Source: Chitinophaga sancti (GTDB lineage: Bacteria > Bacteroidota > Bacteroidia > Chitinophagales > Chitinophagaceae). From it: a stretch of 64,000 bases of DNA. Positions 61,059-64,000 of the stretch are shown in pieces. The notes under the pieces were generated by a model. It searched no databases, was not told where the DNA came from, and worked only from the letters and a program-made list of their open reading frames with translations. The stretch spans positions 3,162,001 through 3,226,000 of the forward strand of contig NZ_CP139972.1 of the NCBI RefSeq assembly GCF_034424315.1. Direction: 5' to 3'. The position numbers and the translations under genes were made by a program. Numbering within the stretch: position 1 is the first letter of the stretch; every line of letters begins with the position of its first letter.

Positions 61059-62227
61059 TGCTTACGTATATCGTTAAGGTATTGATCTGCTCAGGCGTGT
61101 TGTATGGCTATTATGCATTGGCGCTGAAAAACAGCACCCTGCATGTGTGGAACAGGATCTTCCTGTTGCTGGCACCTGTATTTTCACTGGCATTGCCACT
61201 GGTACAATTCCCTTTTGCACAGCAAGAGGTAGTTATGAGAATGCTGGAAGTAAATGCGTATGCCCCTGCGCCGCTTATAAAGACAGCAGCGACCTTTGAT
61301 ATAGTTCCATTATTATACGCCTTATATATAGGCGTGGTGATCGTACTACTGGTGCGTATGGTGCTAAGCTGGCGCAAACTGAAATTACTCGCCGCACAGG
61401 GGGAAGTACAGGAAGAAGCAGGTTTTACAACCATCCGTCACGAAGGGAAAGTCTCCCCTTTTTCGTTTTTCAGCAGGATATTTATTAACGATACACTCTC
61501 AGCCCCCATATTGCGCCACGAGCTTGCACATGTACAGGGGCATCATACCATCGATAAATTAGTGATGGAAATGCTTTGCGCTGTCTGCTGGTACAATCCG
61601 TTCTTTTATTTAATGAAAAGAGAACTGGCCATGGTGCATGAATTCATTGCAGACAAAGCAGCCGCTTCCGATATGCAGGCAGATTATGCAAAAGTCTTGT
61701 TGCAGACCACCCTACAGGCGCAGTCACTGGCTGGGGTGAGTACCTTCGGACAGTCGCCGGTGAAGCGAAGAATCACCGTACTGTTTTCCCCGAAAACGAA
61801 TTACTCCTTTATAAAGAAGACTTTTATTATCCCTATAGCTATTGTTTTACTGCTGGTAATGGGTGGCCAGCGATCCTCCCTGGCAGTGAGCAATCCGGCT
61901 GTCATGGAGGAGGTTTTTACCTTTGTGGAGCAGCCTCCAACCTATGCAGGTGGAGAAGATGAGCTGTCCAGGTACCTTTCTCAACATATCCGCTATCCCA
62001 GGGAGGCAATAGAGAAGGGTGCATACGGAACCGTGTTTGTGCAGTTTGTAGTGGGCGCAGATGGTGTAATACGGGATGTGAGAACCGTAGGAAAGAAACT
62101 GGGACATGGCCTGGAGGAAGAGAGTATCAGGGTGGTGCAGGCAATGCCCAGGTGGAATGCGGGTTCACAGCAAGGAAAGAAAGTAAGTGTGGAGTTTAAC
62201 CTGCCAATCAGGTTCCAGCTAGATTAG
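61055..62227 (+). CDS. M56 family (BlaR1-like) metallopeptidase with a TonB C-terminal domain
   Basis: A 390-residue membrane sensor. Three helices in the first 115 residues, the cytoplasmic zinc protease (LRHELAHVQGHHTID, HExxH, and EFIADKAA as third ligand), another helix (TFIIPIAIVLLLVMGGQ), and then, instead of a penicillin-binding sensor, a periplasmic TonB C-terminal-like domain (about 290-390, VEQPPTYAGGEDELSRYL, GTVFVQFVVGADG). This design is seen in other Bacteroidota, where the signal is unknown. Downstream genes repeat the same domain. Confidence 0.9.
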   Translation: MMLTYIVKVLICSGVLYGYYALALKNSTLHVWNRIFLLLAPVFSLALPLVQFPFAQQEVVMRMLEVNAYAPAPLIKTAATFDIVPLLYALYIGVVIVLLVRMVLSWRKLKLLAAQGEVQEEAGFTTIRHEGKVSPFSFFSRIFINDTLSAPILRHELAHVQGHHTIDKLVMEMLCAVCWYNPFFYLMKRELAMVHEFIADKAAASDMQADYAKVLLQTTLQAQSLAGVSTFGQSPVKRRITVLFSPKTNYSFIKKTFIIPIAIVLLLVMGGQRSSLAVSNPAVMEEVFTFVEQPPTYAGGEDELSRYLSQHIRYPREAIEKGAYGTVFVQFVVGADGVIRDVRTVGKKLGHGLEEESIRVVQAMPRWNAGSQQGKKVSVEFNLPIRFQLD

Positions 62228-62230
62228 TAT

Positions 62231-62956
62231 ATGCTGACTTTATTAGTGATTACCTTATTATCATTCCAGCAAGTGGGTGTTCCTATGTTGGAAGAACCCC
62301 AACCAGCATTTCCTGGTGGAGAACTGGCACTGAAGCAGTTCTTGCAGCAGCATGTGCATTATCCCCAGGCGGCTATCAACAAAAAGGAAGAGGGCTATGT
62401 GGTGGTGAGATTTACCGTGGATGTGCAGGGGAATGTGAAGCACCCGCATATTATCCCAGGATATAGACATCAGTATTTATTGGAAAAAGAAGCCCTGCGG
62501 GTAGTAAGGAAAATGCCGAAGTGGATACCAGCGAAGCGGTTTAAAAAATTGGTGGCGGTTGATTTTTATCTGCCTATTAGTTTTAGTTTGTCAGCTTCTC
62601 TCAGTGCAGCGGATCTTAGCGGCAAAGAATCATGTATACTGCCGGTAGAACCTACTGCCGAATATCCCGGGGGCAGTGAGGCGATGGAGGATTTCTTTAA
62701 AAAGAATAGCCGTTATGCGTTAGATCCTGGTACGAGAAATATGAGGGACAGGATCTTTGTTCAGTTTACAGTAGATGAAAGGGGTATTGTCAGAAATCCA
62801 GCTATCATCAGGCCGGGGAAACATCCTGTATTAGAGAAAGAAGCCATCAGGTTAGTGCGCCTGATGCCACGATGGAAGCCTTGCCTGCAGGGTGGTAAGC
62901 TCGTAGCTGTACAATGGAACCTACCTCTTAATTTTTATTTACCCGATAAGAAATGA
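62231..62956 (+). CDS. Protein with two TonB C-terminal domains
   Basis: A 241-residue secreted protein: a short hydrophobic start (MLTLLVITLLSFQQ) acting as a signal peptide, then two TonB C-terminal units, about residues 20-120 and 140-238. The first has FPGGELALKQFLQQHVHYP, the second YPGGSEAMEDFFKKNSRYA; each ends with VVRKMPKW.. or VRLMPRW... There is no ExbB-contacting N-terminal helix or Pro-rich spacer of a true TonB, so it may act as sensor ligand or decoy rather than an energy transducer. 3 bp after the M56 gene and 4-bp overlap with the next. Confidence 0.8.
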   Translation: MLTLLVITLLSFQQVGVPMLEEPQPAFPGGELALKQFLQQHVHYPQAAINKKEEGYVVVRFTVDVQGNVKHPHIIPGYRHQYLLEKEALRVVRKMPKWIPAKRFKKLVAVDFYLPISFSLSASLSAADLSGKESCILPVEPTAEYPGGSEAMEDFFKKNSRYALDPGTRNMRDRIFVQFTVDERGIVRNPAIIRPGKHPVLEKEAIRLVRLMPRWKPCLQGGKLVAVQWNLPLNFYLPDKK

Positions 62957-63369
62957 TAATTTTACTCGCACTTATCATGGTGCTAAGGCCTGATACCGGT
63001 ATTACAAGACTGAAATCCCAGCCTGCTAAAAATGAAGTTATTTTTACACCACCGCATATTGGAAATATACCACAGTTTCCAGGTGGCCAACCGGCACTGG
63101 AAAGATTCATTGCAGATCATGCAAAATACCCCGCAGATGCAGTAGCCCGGAAAGCACAAGGAACTATAAATGTTGCTTTCACCGTAGCATTTAACGGGGC
63201 AATTACACATGTATATAGAATAGGTCCTCCGGTAGACAGTTCATTGGAGAAAGAAGCGATCAGGGTCATAAAGCTCATGCCCAACTGGAAGCCCTATACA
63301 TCATTTGAAGGAGAAGGGCCCGTACAATTGAACCAGCCCTTTAGGTTTACCCTGCCTAAGAAGAAATAA
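62953..63369 (+). CDS. Small protein with one TonB C-terminal domain
   Basis: A 138-residue protein with a short hydrophobic start (MIILLALIMVL) and one TonB C-terminal unit (FPGGQPALERFIADHAKYP, GTINVAFTVAFNG, VIKLMPNWKP). Coupled by ATGA overlap to the preceding gene. No TonB-box-contact or membrane-anchor features beyond the first helix. Confidence 0.8.
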   Translation: MIILLALIMVLRPDTGITRLKSQPAKNEVIFTPPHIGNIPQFPGGQPALERFIADHAKYPADAVARKAQGTINVAFTVAFNGAITHVYRIGPPVDSSLEKEAIRVIKLMPNWKPYTSFEGEGPVQLNQPFRFTLPKKK

Positions 63370-63397
63370 TAAATATTTTCTTTAGTTTGCCGCCATT

Positions 63398-64000
63398 ATG
63401 CGACACATTATCCCCTTTTTATTGCTGTACCTGAGCACGTTTTCAATCACTTGCGCTGCGCAATCTCCTGTCACTGATCCAACCGGCACAATCTATCATA
63501 AGGTAGATGTACCGCCTGAATTCGTAGGTGGTGACGATGCCCGCGACAGGTTCTTAACACAGAACATTCACTACCCCCGCTCTGCCCAGGAAAAAGGCGC
63601 TTCGGGAACTGTGATTGTTCAATTTGTGATAGACGAAAATGGCAACGTCCTCAACCCTACCAGCCAAAGCCCTTATTTAGACACTTCATTACAGAGAGAA
63701 AGCATAAGAGTTGTACAACTCATGCCCAAATGGAAACCAGGTCTGTTAGATGGCAAAGAGGTAAAGGTTCGATTTTATCTTCCCATCAAGTATACCCTGC
63801 AAATTGCAGGCGAATCACGCTCATCCGCTTTTCCTGTAATACCTAAAGTAGCACCTACAGCCAAAGACTCTGTACTGAATGTAATTTATTATACAGATCC
63901 AGCTAATAAACCAGCTTATCCCGGTGGAGAAAATGGATTGACAAAATATTTAAAAAAGAACCTGAATTATCCACAGGAGGCCCTGGAATCAGGTATTGAA
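63398..64000 (+). CDS. Secreted TonB C-terminal domain protein (3' end cut by window edge)
   Basis: Open for 201 codons to the window edge. Signal peptide (IIPFLLLYLSTFSITCAAQ), a first TonB C-terminal unit (about 35-125, FVGGDDARDRFLTQNIHYP, VVQLMPKWKPG), a spacer, and the start of a second (AYPGGENGLTKYLKKNLNYP). It is thus another multi-domain member of the array. Its start follows a 28-bp gap with a -7-like TTTAGTTTG, so it may be cotranscribed or have its own promoter. Confidence 0.82.
   Translation, partial: MRHIIPFLLLYLSTFSITCAAQSPVTDPTGTIYHKVDVPPEFVGGDDARDRFLTQNIHYPRSAQEKGASGTVIVQFVIDENGNVLNPTSQSPYLDTSLQRESIRVVQLMPKWKPGLLDGKEVKVRFYLPIKYTLQIAGESRSSAFPVIPKVAPTAKDSVLNVIYYTDPANKPAYPGGENGLTKYLKKNLNYPQEALESGIE

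Noticed and set aside
1..64000. tRNA, rRNA, CRISPR array, prophage or intact IS
   Set aside because: Intergenic stretches were read for T-loop-like motifs, regular spaced repeats and transposase or phage proteins; none was convincing.

Overview
The window looks like a chromosomal segment of an aerobic Bacteroidota bacterium, most likely a Chitinophagaceae (Chitinophaga-like) member. Several things point there. Promoters carry the Bacteroidota -7 element TAnnTTTG, sometimes with TTG 19-21 bp upstream. Shine-Dalgarno sequences are scarce, terminator hairpins are often shared by convergent genes, many proteins have signal peptides ending in AQ, and there are TonB-type systems, a DUF1343 (NamZ) exolytic muramidase and NIPSNAP and DUF2339/DUF3999 proteins. 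There are no phage genes, no intact insertion sequence, no CRISPR array, and I saw no tRNA or rRNA. Almost all of the window is core or housekeeping sequence; the accessory-looking signals lie in the intergenic DNA and in a few small genes.

Layout. 1-4.9 kb: DUF2339 and DUF3999 membrane proteins (the first cut by the window edge) and a DUF2130 coiled-coil protein, then an 0.8-kb AT-rich gap with nested inverted repeats. 5.7-8.8 kb: apbE and an acyl-CoA dehydrogenase in one unit, then pyrF. 8.8-9.5 kb: gap with a 32-bp palindrome and a 66-bp tandem repeat. 9.5-18.8 kb: sugar isomerase/oxidoreductase pair, Mrp ATPase, a small secreted protein, 3-hydroxyacyl-CoA dehydrogenase, a ribD/hypothetical/yigZ operon, and prmC preceded by a tandem repeat that multiplies a -7 element. 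19-27.3 kb: exbB-exbD, pepT, a cobalamin riboswitch with metE, CWC protein, SlyD-like FKBP, namZ-like gene and fmt. 27.3-31.8 kb: a ZnuD-like TonB-dependent receptor divergent from a lipoprotein, with a palindrome on each promoter, then three tiny genes. 31.8-37.3 kb: LysM/DPBB protein, RsmF-type methyltransferase, three-subunit transhydrogenase.

37.4-47.2 kb is a heme supercluster: hemG(hemY)-hemH leftward and hemA-C-D-E-F-B-L rightward from a shared 0.3-kb region. It encodes every step from glutamyl-tRNA to protoheme by the C5 route, using the oxygen-dependent enzymes HemF and HemG/Y, which fits an aerobic life.

47.3-60.6 kb: esterase, methyltransferase plus GT2 glycosyltransferase, a secreted helical protein with a long leader, OxyR, M48 peptidase, plsY, prmA, NIPSNAP protein, pnp with an unusual R/G/D-rich tail, rpsO and ftsE. 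A 105-bp MITE-like element lies at 55.8 kb. 60.7 kb to the end: a blaI-blaR1-type regulatory pair whose sensor carries a TonB C-terminal domain, followed by at least three more genes made almost only of such domains; the last runs off the window.

The best candidates for something undescribed are the doubled operator architecture at the putative zinc-uptake locus, the BlaR1/TonB-domain array, the small-gene operon at 31.1-31.8 kb, and the non-coding repeats and palindromes.
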